Shown: piece by piece, positions 1 to 8,347 of the stretch | How positions within the stretch are numbered: the first letter of the stretch is position 1 | How the letters are laid out: each line of letters opens with the position of its first letter | The notes under the pieces: model-generated | Seen by the model: only the letters and a program-made list of their open reading frames with translations | What the model was told of the DNA's origin: nothing | The model's database searches: none | Assembly (NCBI RefSeq): GCF_002803085.1 | Contig: NZ_NNBJ01000030.1 | Location: 62,001 to 126,000, forward strand | DNA: 64,000 nt | Reading direction: 5' to 3' | DNA from: Streptomyces sp. CB01201 | Lineage (GTDB): Bacteria > Actinomycetota > Actinomycetes > Streptomycetales > Streptomycetaceae | Translations under genes and position numbers: made by a program

Positions 1-833
1 ACACGCAGATCATCGGCACGGCCATCTCGGTCTGGAACGCGGTCTCCGCGTTCTTCACGACGGTCTGGAATGGAATCAAGGCCGTCGCCTCCGCCGTCTG
101 GTCGGTCATCCACGCCGTGATCATTGATCCGATCACGGAGGTCTGGACCGATGTAAAGATCATTTGGACAGCGTTGGGGATCTACCTCAGCCAGAAGTGG
201 ACAGCGATCAAGGCCGTCGCCTCGGTTCTGTGGAACGCGATCAAGTCCAGCATGATCACACCGATTCAGGGCGCACTCTCCACCATCATGAGCGTGGTCA
301 GCCGCATCGCCTCGGCTATCTCCAACGGGCTCCGCTCCGCCTGGAACGCCGTCAAGGGCGTGGGCAGTTGGTTTCTGTCCATCGGCTCGGACATCGTCCA
401 CGGCATCATCCAGGGCGTAGAGAACGCGGGCGGCGGGCTCCTCGACAAGCTGAAGAACCTCGCCGGGGACGCCCTCAGCTCCGCCAAGAGCTTCCTCGGC
501 ATCAACTCGCCAAGCCGGGTGTTCGCGGACCATGTCGGCGCGGCGATCCCCGAAGGTATCGCCAAGGGCGTTGTGGACAACACGCATCTTGCTGTGCGCT
601 CGGTCGTCGGCATGTCCGGAACGCTCGCAAGCCAGCGCGTGGGCATGCCCTCTCTGGCGATGGCGGGCGCGGGCGGCGGCTTCGGGCCCGCGCCGGGCGG
701 GGGCACGGTGACCGTGCACCTGCACGTCCAGGGCTCGATCCTCACCGACAAGGATCTCCAGGACGAACTCCAGCGGCAGTTCCTCCAGCGCGGATCCATT
801 CAGGCGCAGACCTACCAGCCCTTCCGGAGGTGA
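1..833 (+). CDS. Phage tail tape-measure protein, C-terminal part (5' end outside window)
   Basis: The reading frame is open from the first bases and runs to the stop at 831-833, so the gene begins upstream of the window. The visible part (about 277 residues) shows regularly spaced tryptophans in repeats of the type VWN...I.AVAS.V, typical of tape-measure proteins that set tail length and line the tail lumen. The end is glycine-rich and followed by a short charged region. The next gene starts 3 bases after the stop and is a tail protein, which fits the usual tail-module order. The family call rests on composition, repeats and context rather than on one diagnostic motif. Confidence 0.8.
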   Translation, partial: TQIIGTAISVWNAVSAFFTTVWNGIKAVASAVWSVIHAVIIDPITEVWTDVKIIWTALGIYLSQKWTAIKAVASVLWNAIKSSMITPIQGALSTIMSVVSRIASAISNGLRSAWNAVKGVGSWFLSIGSDIVHGIIQGVENAGGGLLDKLKNLAGDALSSAKSFLGINSPSRVFADHVGAAIPEGIAKGVVDNTHLAVRSVVGMSGTLASQRVGMPSLAMAGAGGGFGPAPGGGTVTVHLHVQGSILTDKDLQDELQRQFLQRGSIQAQTYQPFRR

Positions 834-835
834 CC

Positions 836-3691
836 GTGGCCCTCAACCAGAACTGGCCCGTGATCGAGGAGGCGTGGGGGCCGTACTGGAACGCCACCAC
901 GGCCTTGACCCCGGTGGACCGGTTCGTCGAGGTCACGCCCACCACCACCAGCAAAAGCGACAGTAAGCGGGGGCGGCAGTACGAGCTGGACCAGATCCAG
1001 CCCGGCACCGCCTCCACCGTCCTGTCCAACCCGACCGGCACCCTCGACCCGGCGAACTCGGCGAGTCCGTTCTACGGGAAGATCGCGCCGTTCCAGCCGG
1101 TGCGCCGCCGCGCGATGTGGCCGCCGTCCATCAACCTGTTGTCGCAGATCATGGCGACGGGCGGAGACCTCGGCGGCTACGCCGTTGGCGCCAGCGTCCT
1201 GGGCGCGGACATCTTCAGCGACACCGACCCCTCAAGCTCCGGCATCGTCGCCGCCTCTGCCACGGCCTTCCAGGGCGCCAACGTCTTGCAGTTCTCCGTG
1301 CCAAGCGGCTCAGCCACGAACGCACGGATCTGCTACACCCCGGAGACCGCGGCACAGCCCGGCCAGACGTACACCGTGCAAATGCGCATCCGGAACATCA
1401 CGCCCGGCACGACGCTCCAGGTCAAGGGCAGTCAGGGCTGGTACCTGACACCGCTCGCCTCGACCACCACATTCGCCTACGGCTCGGCCGTCACGCTCAC
1501 CGGCTCGGCCACCGCGGCATGGACGCAGATCACCGCGACCGCAACCTGCCCGGCCGGCGCGCTGGGCATGAACATCGGCGTGGCGGTCGCGGCGACCGCG
1601 GGCGCGGCCTGCACGATCCAGGTCGACGCCTGGCAGCTGGAGAAGGGCAGTTCAGCATCGGCGTGGGCGCAGCCTGGCGTCTGGTACCCGATGTACCTCG
1701 GGTACACCAACCAGTGGAAGCCCGCGTTCTCCGGCAACCAGTACTCGACGGTCACGCCCAACTCGGTGGATGCCCTCTCGCTGTTGTCGCAGTACATCCT
1801 CGACAATCCCCTGACCGAGGCGCTGACGGCGGCCGGCGCCCGCTTCGTGTACCGGCTCGACGAGGGTTCGGGCGCCACGCAGTTCGCCGACGCGACGGGC
1901 AACAACGGCGTCGTCGGCATCATCAACTCGAAGAATGGCGCGGGCTCCATCTCGCCGGGCACGCAGATTACGGCGACCGACCCGGTCAACGGCGTGTTCA
2001 CGGGCAGCTCGGGCACGGTCACCACTTTCGCTAACCCGCACCCGGGGCAGGGCGCAGGGTTCGCGTCCAGCGTGATCAGCCTGCCGACCGCCGGGATCGT
2101 CGGACCGACCAATCCGGCCTCGTGGACACGCGCGATCGCGTTCCGGTACACCGGGCCCACCCCTACGGATGCCGCGTGCATCTGGTCGTCCATGGACCGG
2201 CAGCACGCGGCGACCGGCACGGTCGCTACGGGAAGCAGGGTCTTCCTGTTCATCTCCACGGACAGTCATCTGCACCTGACCATCGGCGGCCCGGGAGGCT
2301 CCTACGGGAGCGTCACCTTCACCGCCAACAACGGCAGCTTCCCTAACGTCGTCGACGGCAACTGGCACCTTGCGATCTTCGGTTGGAACGAATCCACCGG
2401 TGAGATGCGCACGTCCCTCGACGGCGCCAACTGGTTCTTCACCGGCTTCACTTCGGCGATTACACCGACTGGTCTGGTCTCCGACTCGGTTGGCGCCTGG
2501 TACGACGTCGGCCTCGGCGGCGCGGCAGGAAACAACTGGCAGGGCGACCTCGCCTTCGCGGCGGAGTTCACTACCTACCTGTTCAACCCGAACACCGACG
2601 CGATCTACGCGGCCTGGAAGAACTCGTTCACGGGCGAGTCGACCAATGCCCGGTATCTCCGCATCCTGAGCTACGCGAGCAACGAGGTCGGCTGGATCAT
2701 CCAGCCCGGCCTGACCCGGTCAATGGGGCCGGCCGACTTCGCGGGCCAAGACGCTTTCACGGCGCTCCAAGCCGTAGTGGACACCGAGGGCGGATCGCAC
2801 TTCGTTGACGCGGCCGGCTGGCTCAACTTCCGGTCGCGCGGCGACCGCTACAACGCCACCGTGCCCATCTACACGTTCGGCGAGAACGTCGCAGGCGGAG
2901 AGTTCCCCTACGAGAGCATCGACCCGGACTACGACACGACGCACCTCGCGAACGTCGCCACCGTCAGCCAGGTCTCGCCCGCCTCGAAATTCACCGCGCA
3001 GGACTCGACGTCGGTCGCGGCCTACGGGCCGCGCACGATGACGCGGACCGTCAACTCGACGTCGCCGCAGGAGTGCCAGGACGCGGCGTCGTATCTGGTG
3101 TCGCGGTACAAGCAGCCCGCGTATCGCGTTGCCGCGCTCAAACTCCACCCGAGCGCCTACCCGGCGCTGTGGCCGGTGCTGCTCGGCCTGGAACTCGGCA
3201 CCCGGGTCAGGGTCATGAAGCGGCCGTTCGGCGCACCCGCCATCACCATCGACTGCTTTGTCGAGTCGATCCAGTATGACCTGAGCGACCAGAACGACGC
3301 CTGGTGCACGCTCCAGTGCAGCCCTGCCGACCTCACGCCCTACGGCATCCTCGCGGCCTGGCACACGACGCTGAAGACCACCGTTGCCTCTGGCGTCACC
3401 TCGATCACGATCAACAACTCGGCGGACAACACGAACCCCTTGGCCGCCCAGCTGGCCGCGGGGACGCAGATCGTCCTCGGCCAGAACACCGCCAACCAGG
3501 AGACCGTCACCGTCTTGTCCGTGGGCGCGACCTCGACGGGCTGGACCAGCGCCGTCCTCACCCTCACCGCGGCCACCACCAAAGCCCACACCGCCGGAGA
3601 CCTCATCAACGAGGCCCTTCCGGCCGGGACCACCGACCCCACCACCTGGGACGCCGTCGCCAAGTTCGACAGCGTCGCGTTCGCCTACTGA
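836..3691 (+). CDS. Large phage minor tail protein with concanavalin-like insert
   Basis: A 951-residue structural protein. The GTG at 836 is preceded by GGAGG at 826-830 and lies just after the tape-measure gene, where distal tail and baseplate proteins are encoded. The first hundred residues resemble a tail scaffold. Residues about 110-290 form a beta-rich segment like a carbohydrate-binding jelly roll. Residues about 330-600 look like a LamG/concanavalin-type domain (it opens with FVYRLDEGSG and has a later DGNWHLAIFGW-type strand). Residues 600-850 return to a tail-like region. The two lectin-like parts suggest a role in binding cell-wall or surface glycans during adsorption, which is inference. 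Domain limits were judged by eye. Confidence 0.7.
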   Translation: MALNQNWPVIEEAWGPYWNATTALTPVDRFVEVTPTTTSKSDSKRGRQYELDQIQPGTASTVLSNPTGTLDPANSASPFYGKIAPFQPVRRRAMWPPSINLLSQIMATGGDLGGYAVGASVLGADIFSDTDPSSSGIVAASATAFQGANVLQFSVPSGSATNARICYTPETAAQPGQTYTVQMRIRNITPGTTLQVKGSQGWYLTPLASTTTFAYGSAVTLTGSATAAWTQITATATCPAGALGMNIGVAVAATAGAACTIQVDAWQLEKGSSASAWAQPGVWYPMYLGYTNQWKPAFSGNQYSTVTPNSVDALSLLSQYILDNPLTEALTAAGARFVYRLDEGSGATQFADATGNNGVVGIINSKNGAGSISPGTQITATDPVNGVFTGSSGTVTTFANPHPGQGAGFASSVISLPTAGIVGPTNPASWTRAIAFRYTGPTPTDAACIWSSMDRQHAATGTVATGSRVFLFISTDSHLHLTIGGPGGSYGSVTFTANNGSFPNVVDGNWHLAIFGWNESTGEMRTSLDGANWFFTGFTSAITPTGLVSDSVGAWYDVGLGGAAGNNWQGDLAFAAEFTTYLFNPNTDAIYAAWKNSFTGESTNARYLRILSYASNEVGWIIQPGLTRSMGPADFAGQDAFTALQAVVDTEGGSHFVDAAGWLNFRSRGDRYNATVPIYTFGENVAGGEFPYESIDPDYDTTHLANVATVSQVSPASKFTAQDSTSVAAYGPRTMTRTVNSTSPQECQDAASYLVSRYKQPAYRVAALKLHPSAYPALWPVLLGLELGTRVRVMKRPFGAPAITIDCFVESIQYDLSDQNDAWCTLQCSPADLTPYGILAAWHTTLKTTVASGVTSITINNSADNTNPLAAQLAAGTQIVLGQNTANQETVTVLSVGATSTGWTSAVLTLTAATTKAHTAGDLINEALPAGTTDPTTWDAVAKFDSVAFAY

Positions 3692-3703
3692 TCGGAGGAG
3701 CCC

Positions 3704-4243
3704 GTGGCTCGTACCGTGCCCGCCGCGGCCACCGTCGCCCCCGGCCAGTTCATCACCGGGGCCCTCTGGAACGCCCAAGTCACCGCGCTGAACAACTTCG
3801 CCCTGGCGGCGCCGGTGTTCTTCGGCTACGCGACGACCACCCAGTCCATCGCGGGCAGCAACGCGATGGTCGCCCTCAACCTCGACACAGAAACCCTGGA
3901 CGCGGACGGCGGGCACAGCACCGTCACCAACACGTCCAGGTACACGCCGACTGTGGCCGGGCTGTACCTGGTGATCGGGTCGGTGGGCTGGCCGAACACG
4001 GTCACGGGCGACCGTCGATTGCAGATCGGCCTTAACGGCGGAGGCGTCATCGGCTCAGGTGCGTCCTTCGACCCCTCCAACGCCGTGACATCCGGCATGC
4101 AGACCAGCGCGTTCGTCACCTGCAACGGCACCACCGACTACATCGAGGTCATGGCCGCGCAAGCCTCCGGCGGCTCCCTCGTCACCAGCGCAGGCGCCAG
4201 CATTTTCACCGCGTCCATGCGCGTGCTCTGGATCAGCCGATAG
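3704..4243 (+). CDS. Phage tail-tip/appendage protein, beta-rich
   Basis: A 179-residue protein starting at GTG 3704 behind a strong GGAGGAG ribosome site, 12 bases after the tail-protein stop. The N-terminal 35 residues contain the phrase ALWNAQVTALNNF seen in tail-fibre attachment segments. The rest is rich in beta strands, Gly, Thr and Ser and ends with a strand pattern like C1q/TNF-like jelly-roll heads (MRVLWISR at the end). It probably forms a trimeric appendage of the tail tip. This is assigned from position and composition; no catalytic motif is visible. Confidence 0.5.
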   Translation: MARTVPAAATVAPGQFITGALWNAQVTALNNFALAAPVFFGYATTTQSIAGSNAMVALNLDTETLDADGGHSTVTNTSRYTPTVAGLYLVIGSVGWPNTVTGDRRLQIGLNGGGVIGSGASFDPSNAVTSGMQTSAFVTCNGTTDYIEVMAAQASGGSLVTSAGASIFTASMRVLWISR

Positions 4244-4257
4244 CAAGGAGAAACGTC

Positions 4258-4512
4258 GTGAGCAGCGTCTACGAGACCACCGAGTACCAGTTCAGCTTCA
4301 CCATCAACGCCGAGACCGGCGAGAACGACGGCGGCTTCACGCTGACCACCGCGGCCGGCGTCAACGACGAGATCGCCCTCGGCATCGTCGCCGCGTTCAA
4401 CGCGCAGCCCTGGCCGCACGGCGTCGTCAACCCGATGTCGGTGCTCAAGCAAGACCTTGAGAACCGGGTCTACAGCACGAACCTCAACGCAACGCCACCG
4501 AACTTCAGCTGA
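4258..4512 (+). CDS. Small phage protein of unknown function
   Basis: An 84-residue protein. GTG 4258 follows AAGGAG at 4244-4249. It is acidic, with a Phe/Thr-rich N-terminal strand region and a C-terminal segment containing PWPHGVVNPMSVLKQ. No family is recognised. It lies between the tail appendage gene and the protease gene in the same orientation, so it probably belongs to the late transcript. Short beta-rich proteins at this position are often tail accessory proteins, but nothing in the sequence proves that. Confidence 0.6.
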   Translation: MSSVYETTEYQFSFTINAETGENDGGFTLTTAAGVNDEIALGIVAAFNAQPWPHGVVNPMSVLKQDLENRVYSTNLNATPPNFS

Positions 4513-4573
4513 CCCTGCCACCCTGCGCCCCGAGCCCTGTGGCCGGGGCGTTCGTCATGCCCTGGAGGCAATC

Positions 4574-5386
4574 GTGATCCGCTTCATCGACGAGTACCCC
4601 GGGGCCGGCAGGCTCGGCCGCCACGTCGAGCACGACCCCCGCTCCCTCGCCTACGCCCTGTCCGAAGACCTCCTGCCGAGCACCTACACCTCGGCCACGC
4701 ACACCGTGCGCATCGGAGTCCTGGACCAGGCCGCCCTTGGAAGCTGCACCGGCAACGCCGCCGAGGCGCTGGCCGGCACGGATCCGCTGTACGACGCGAT
4801 CCCCGCCAAGACCGCCACCCGGCCGACGGGCGACCCGGTACGCGACGAGCAGCAGGCCGTCGCCCTGTACAGCGCGGCCACCCGCCTCGACTCGATCCGC
4901 GGCAACTACCCGCCCACCGACACCGGCTCCACCGGCCTGGCCGTCGCCAAAGCCGCCCAGAAGGCCGGGCTGATCAGCGGCTACCAGCACGCGCTCAGCC
5001 TCGACGCGACCCTGAAGGCGCTCACCGCGACGCCGCTGATCGTGGGCGTCAACTGGTACGAAGGATTCGACACCCCGGACTCGGCGGGCTTGGTCCACGT
5101 CTCGGGCTCGGTGCGCGGCGGCCACGAGTTCCTGCTGTACGGCATCGACGCGACCGCGAACACCGTGCTCGCACGCAACAGCTGGGGCACCGACTGGGGC
5201 GCGGCCGGCTGCTTCTCGTTCTCGTTCGACGACCTCGGCCGGCTCCTCGACGAGGACGGCGACGCGACCCTGTTCGTGCCGCTGACCAGCCCGGCGCCCA
5301 CGCCGACACCGACCCCGACTCCGGTGGACGTCGACCAGGCGCTCGCAACCGCTGCCCGGACCTGGCTCGCGGCCAAGGGCCTGTGA
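4574..5386 (+). CDS. Papain-like (C1 family) cysteine protease encoded in the prophage
   Basis: A 270-residue protein with the signature of bacterial C1 peptidases: the nucleophile region QAALGSCTGNA, the histidine region GGHEFLLYGID and the asparagine region ARNSWGTDWG, in the right order and spacing. The GTG start at 4574 has GGAGG upstream at 4564-4568. No signal peptide is seen. A Pro/Thr-rich linker (repeated PTPTPTP) leads to a short C-terminal helix. It sits between tail genes and the GH25 lysozyme, so it may process or travel with tail proteins, or help degrade host surface protein during entry or release. The fold assignment is strong; the role is inference. Confidence 0.8.
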   Translation: MIRFIDEYPGAGRLGRHVEHDPRSLAYALSEDLLPSTYTSATHTVRIGVLDQAALGSCTGNAAEALAGTDPLYDAIPAKTATRPTGDPVRDEQQAVALYSAATRLDSIRGNYPPTDTGSTGLAVAKAAQKAGLISGYQHALSLDATLKALTATPLIVGVNWYEGFDTPDSAGLVHVSGSVRGGHEFLLYGIDATANTVLARNSWGTDWGAAGCFSFSFDDLGRLLDEDGDATLFVPLTSPAPTPTPTPTPVDVDQALATAARTWLAAKGL

Positions 5387-5387
5387 C

Positions 5388-6251
5388 GTGGGGGTCTACG
5401 GGCAGGACTGGGCGTCGTACCAGTCGCCTGCCCCGGACACGAACGGCCTCGACTTCGTATTCGTCAAGGTCACCGAAGGCATGTCGTACATCAACCCCGA
5501 GTGGGTGGCGCAACGCGACCACGCGAAAGCGGCCGGCCTGGTGTGGGGCGCCTACGCGTACCCCCACATGGCCAACGACCCGCAGGCCGAAGCCGACTTC
5601 TTCCTCGCCCAGGTCAACTGGCAGCCCGGCGACCTCATCGTCCTCGACTGGGAGGGCTACGACGCCGCCAACTCGGCAGTCTCACGGGCGCGGCAGGCCG
5701 AGTACAAGGACGCGTGGCTGCGGTACGTGAAGGGCCGCATGCCGCACCTGCGCGTCGGCATGTACGCCAACACGGACTACTGGCTCAACGTCGACCAGAC
5801 CTCGTACTACGGCGACTTTCTCTGGATCGCCACCGCCGGCCGCGCCGCCGGTGATCCCGGCATTCAGGCGGACTGGCTGTTCCACCAGTACAGCGAGGCC
5901 GGCGGCCTCGACCGCGACTACTGCCACCTCGACGCCGCCGCCCTCCGCGCGTGGGCGCTCGGAACCCAACCCCAACCGGAGGACGACATGCCCACCCCCG
6001 CCGACGTCTGGTCGTACTCCCACGGCGACAAGCCGGACGTCCACCAGACCCTCGCCAACGCCGCGGCCGCGGCAGCCGCAGCACAAGCCGGCGTCGCCGC
6101 GCTCAGCAAGAAGGTCGATGCCCTCACCACGACCGGCGCGAGTGACGCGCAGATGCAGGCGCTCGCAGCCTCGATCGCCTCGAACCCGGCGCTCTCCGAC
6201 GCCATCGCCGCGAAGGTCGCCGCGAACATCGCCGCCCGCCTCGCCAACTAG
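5388..6251 (+). CDS. GH25 (Chalaropsis-type) lysozyme, phage endolysin
   Basis: A 287-residue muramidase-like protein starting at GTG 5388, one base after the protease stop. The GH25 hallmarks are visible: the N-terminal YGQDWASYQ strand, VKVTEGMSY, and the acidic pair in IVLDWEGYD, which corresponds to the catalytic DxE. The catalytic domain covers about residues 1-190. A linker with QPQPEDD follows, then an Ala-rich helical C-terminal region (about 195-287) that may be a coiled oligomerisation or wall-targeting part. No export signal is present, consistent with holin-dependent release. The next gene is a holin candidate, completing a lysis cassette. Confidence 0.88.
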   Translation: MGVYGQDWASYQSPAPDTNGLDFVFVKVTEGMSYINPEWVAQRDHAKAAGLVWGAYAYPHMANDPQAEADFFLAQVNWQPGDLIVLDWEGYDAANSAVSRARQAEYKDAWLRYVKGRMPHLRVGMYANTDYWLNVDQTSYYGDFLWIATAGRAAGDPGIQADWLFHQYSEAGGLDRDYCHLDAAALRAWALGTQPQPEDDMPTPADVWSYSHGDKPDVHQTLANAAAAAAAAQAGVAALSKKVDALTTTGASDAQMQALAASIASNPALSDAIAAKVAANIAARLAN

Positions 6252-6267
6252 CAGAAACGGATCTGCC

Positions 6268-6594
6268 ATGCCTCTCACCAACGCCGAACTGTGGGCCGCG
6301 GCCCTCGGCTACGTCCTCCCGCCCGTCATCGCCATCGTCAACCAGCCCAAGTGGTCCGGTGCGATCCGCGCCCTGTTCATGCTCCTCGTGGCCGGCGCCG
6401 ACGGGCTCGGCAGCGCCTACTTCACCGGCGAGTTCTCCGGGAAGGCCGCCATCACCTGCGTGCTGACCGCCGCCGTCGCGATCGGCGTCGCCTACCACAC
6501 CGTGTGGAAGCCCAGCGGGATCGCGCCGGGCATCGAGGTCGCCACCTCCACCGGCAGCAGGGCCCCGCAGCCGGCCGGGCCGCAGGGCGTCTGA
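6268..6594 (+). CDS. Putative phage holin
   Basis: A 108-residue membrane protein beginning at ATG 6268, 16 bases after the lysozyme gene. About three hydrophobic segments are visible (around residues 9-25, 32-50 and 60-78), followed by a polar tail ending in PAGPQGV. Size, topology and position directly after the endolysin are those of a holin that permeabilises the membrane and releases the lysozyme. It overlaps the next membrane-protein gene by one base. Holins are too diverse to assign by motif, so the call rests on context and topology. Confidence 0.7.
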   Translation: MPLTNAELWAAALGYVLPPVIAIVNQPKWSGAIRALFMLLVAGADGLGSAYFTGEFSGKAAITCVLTAAVAIGVAYHTVWKPSGIAPGIEVATSTGSRAPQPAGPQGV

Positions 6595-7013
6595 TGTGGG
6601 GCGCGGGGGCGCGGCGGCCTATCTCGCGCCGCCGCGTCGTCCTCGTCGTCGGCGGCCTCGGCTGGGCCTCATACGGCTACTTCGGGATCATCGGTAACCC
6701 CAGGTACGGCACGTCGAGGAGCCTGGACTTCCTGACGCGACACATCTCGCTGGCCACGCTCGGCTGGGGCTGGGTCGTCTGTGGGCTCGCCGCCGCGCTG
6801 ATCGGACTCGCAACTGCCCGAGGGCAGCACGTCGGGTTCGCGGCCCTCGCCGTCCCAGCCGCCGTGTGGGCGGCAGCCTTCACGATCTCGGCGGCCCAGG
6901 GATACGGACCGGCGTCGGGTTCAGCAGCCGGATGGGTGAGCTTCGCGATCATCATTACGTGCGTGAGCGGCATGGAGGACCCTCTGCCACCTCACCTCAG
7001 AAAGCGGCGGTGA
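6594..7013 (+). CDS. Small membrane protein of the lysis region (possible antiholin)
   Basis: A 139-residue protein whose ATG at 6594 overlaps the TGA of the holin candidate, indicating translational coupling. It has four hydrophobic stretches (around residues 16-35, 50-70, 78-97 and 108-125) and basic ends (RRPISRRR near the start, LRKRR at the end). A second small membrane protein next to a holin is often an antiholin or accessory holin. No recognised domain; the membrane nature is clear, the function is inference. Confidence 0.55.
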   Translation: MWGAGARRPISRRRVVLVVGGLGWASYGYFGIIGNPRYGTSRSLDFLTRHISLATLGWGWVVCGLAAALIGLATARGQHVGFAALAVPAAVWAAAFTISAAQGYGPASGSAAGWVSFAIIITCVSGMEDPLPPHLRKRR

Positions 7014-7016
7014 CCG

Positions 7017-7289
7017 ATGGACTGGGAAGTGATCGCCACGGCCGGTGTCGGGGCGCTCGGGGGCATGGCCGCCTGGTCACAGACCCGCCGGGCAGCCCGA
7101 CGAGACGATTTCGCGGCGATCACAGCACGCCTCGATCAAGAACTGAAAGACGAGCGGACCCAGCGGAAGCTCCTCACAAGCTTCGTGCTCGACCTGATGA
7201 AGTGGGCCCAGAGAGTCGAGCCAACCTCGCAGGCCGGGCCGCTGCCGGAACCGCCGCAGGAACTCGACCTGTCACCCTGGCGGAGGTAA
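7017..7289 (+). CDS. Small membrane-anchored phage protein
   Basis: A 90-residue protein at ATG 7017, three bases after the previous stop. One N-terminal hydrophobic segment (residues 5-20) is followed by a charged helical region (about 25-62) likely to form a coiled coil, then a Pro-rich tail. This single-anchor plus coiled-coil layout is common for small proteins of phage lysis modules, including spanin-like or accessory holins. No family-specific motif is visible. Confidence 0.55.
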   Translation: MDWEVIATAGVGALGGMAAWSQTRRAARRDDFAAITARLDQELKDERTQRKLLTSFVLDLMKWAQRVEPTSQAGPLPEPPQELDLSPWRR

Positions 7290-7341
7290 TGCGTTTTGTT
7301 CTGCTTCACTGCTGGCAGACCGTCGAACCGAGGGGCGCGCC

Positions 7342-7704
7342 ATGACAACGATGATCCATACGACGCGTGAAGAATTGGAAGAGCAGCGCCGCCAGCTCTT
7401 GGCAGAGGTGCGCATGGATTTTTCCGAGCTTCGAGACCGCGCAGCGGCCTACAACCTCAGCGCGGATGAACTCGACGTTTGGCACACCATCGAGGGCATC
7501 GACTACCTCCTCGAAGGCGACCACATGACCACCACGCTCATCTCGGCCGCCGCTCAGCCCGCCGCCGCCCCGCAGGCCCGCCGGATCCCGCTCGCCGACC
7601 GCGCCGCAGCCCAGCACGCCGGACGCGTCCCCGCCGCGCTCGACCGCGTCACCACAGCCGCCGACAACGTGCCGTCCGCCTCGGCGTTCCAGTCCTCGCT
7701 GTAG
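7342..7704 (+). CDS. Hypothetical phage protein, two-part
   Basis: A 120-residue protein at ATG 7342, with a GAGGGGCG stretch just upstream. The first 60 residues are a charged helical segment (EELEEQRRQLLAEV, later a Trp-His pair). The second half starts with an internal Met followed by TTTLIS and is Ala/Pro-rich. The two halves look compositionally different, so an internal start near 7525 could give a second short product. It is the last gene of the rightward phage block and is followed by a terminator. No homologue recognised. Confidence 0.5.
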   Translation: MTTMIHTTREELEEQRRQLLAEVRMDFSELRDRAAAYNLSADELDVWHTIEGIDYLLEGDHMTTTLISAAAQPAAAPQARRIPLADRAAAQHAGRVPAALDRVTTAADNVPSASAFQSSL

Positions 7705-7715
7705 CTCCCAACGTG

Positions 7716-7756
7716 CGCCCCCTGCCAGGCCTTCGGGTCCGGCAGGGGGCGTCTTT
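7716..7756 (+). terminator. Rho-independent terminator after phage late genes
   Basis: A perfect 11-bp inverted repeat (CGCCCCCTGCC at 7716-7726 and its complement at 7741-7751) is followed by TCTTT. It ends the rightward phage transcript just before the convergent CYTH gene. Confidence 0.85.
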
Positions 7757-7777
7757 GCGTGTAGCGGAGGAGCCGTG

Positions 7778-8332
7778 TCAGCCTCGGCTGGCCTTGACTG
7801 CATCGGTGTAGAGCTCGGTGGTCAAGTCGTCCTCCTCGATGCCGAGTTCGCCCAGGACGGAGCGGACGTCGTCAAGGGCCGCATCGACGTCGCCCTCCTC
7901 GGCGAGGGTTTCCAGCTCAATGAACGTGCCGTCGATCTCCGGGACGCGGACCAGCGTGGCAAGCATCTTGCGGCCGTTGGCCTCGAAGTCGTAGTTGCGG
8001 CACCGCTTCTCGAACTTGATGAGCGGCACGTACCCGAGTCCGCGGAGTACGGCATGCACGGCCTCGGGGTCACTGACGGTCGTCTCGTGTTCCGGCTTCG
8101 AGCCTGATGCCTTGTCGACCTTGGCGCCCTTGAAGGTCAGCAGGGTGCGGGTTTCGTCCGTGCCGTGGATGGTTCGCACGCGCAGCTCTTCGTCGGCGCT
8201 CTCCAGGCGGCCGGCGGAGTCGTCATAGTAGGTGTCCTGGTATACCTCGGCCCGGCCCGTGGCTCGCTCGTCGAGCCGCTTGAGTACCGACTCGGGCGCA
8301 TGGACGTGCGCCTTCAGCTCTGCCTCGATCAC
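7778..8332 (-). CDS. CYTH domain protein (class IV adenylate cyclase / triphosphatase-like)
   Basis: A 184-residue protein with the CYTH signature ExExK at the N-terminus (MIEAELKA, residues 1-8) and the alternating basic and acidic strands of the triphosphate tunnel: RVRTIHG, LLTFKGAK, HETTVSD, KFEKRCRNY, ATLVRVPEID and FIELETL. The family hydrolyses or cyclises nucleoside or inorganic triphosphates with divalent metals. The gene is 15 bases downstream of an XRE regulator gene in the same direction, so the two are likely co-transcribed. Whether it makes cAMP, cleaves thiamine triphosphate or does something else cannot be told from sequence. Confidence 0.8.
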   Translation of the reverse strand: MIEAELKAHVHAPESVLKRLDERATGRAEVYQDTYYDDSAGRLESADEELRVRTIHGTDETRTLLTFKGAKVDKASGSKPEHETTVSDPEAVHAVLRGLGYVPLIKFEKRCRNYDFEANGRKMLATLVRVPEIDGTFIELETLAEEGDVDAALDDVRSVLGELGIEEDDLTTELYTDAVKASRG

Positions 8333-8347
8333 CAGCGATCCCCTTTC

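Noticed and set aside
2720..3916. Minus-strand open frame of about 400 codons across the phage tail genes
   Set aside because: It crosses two real genes, is Arg/Gly-rich without motifs, and has no ribosome site.
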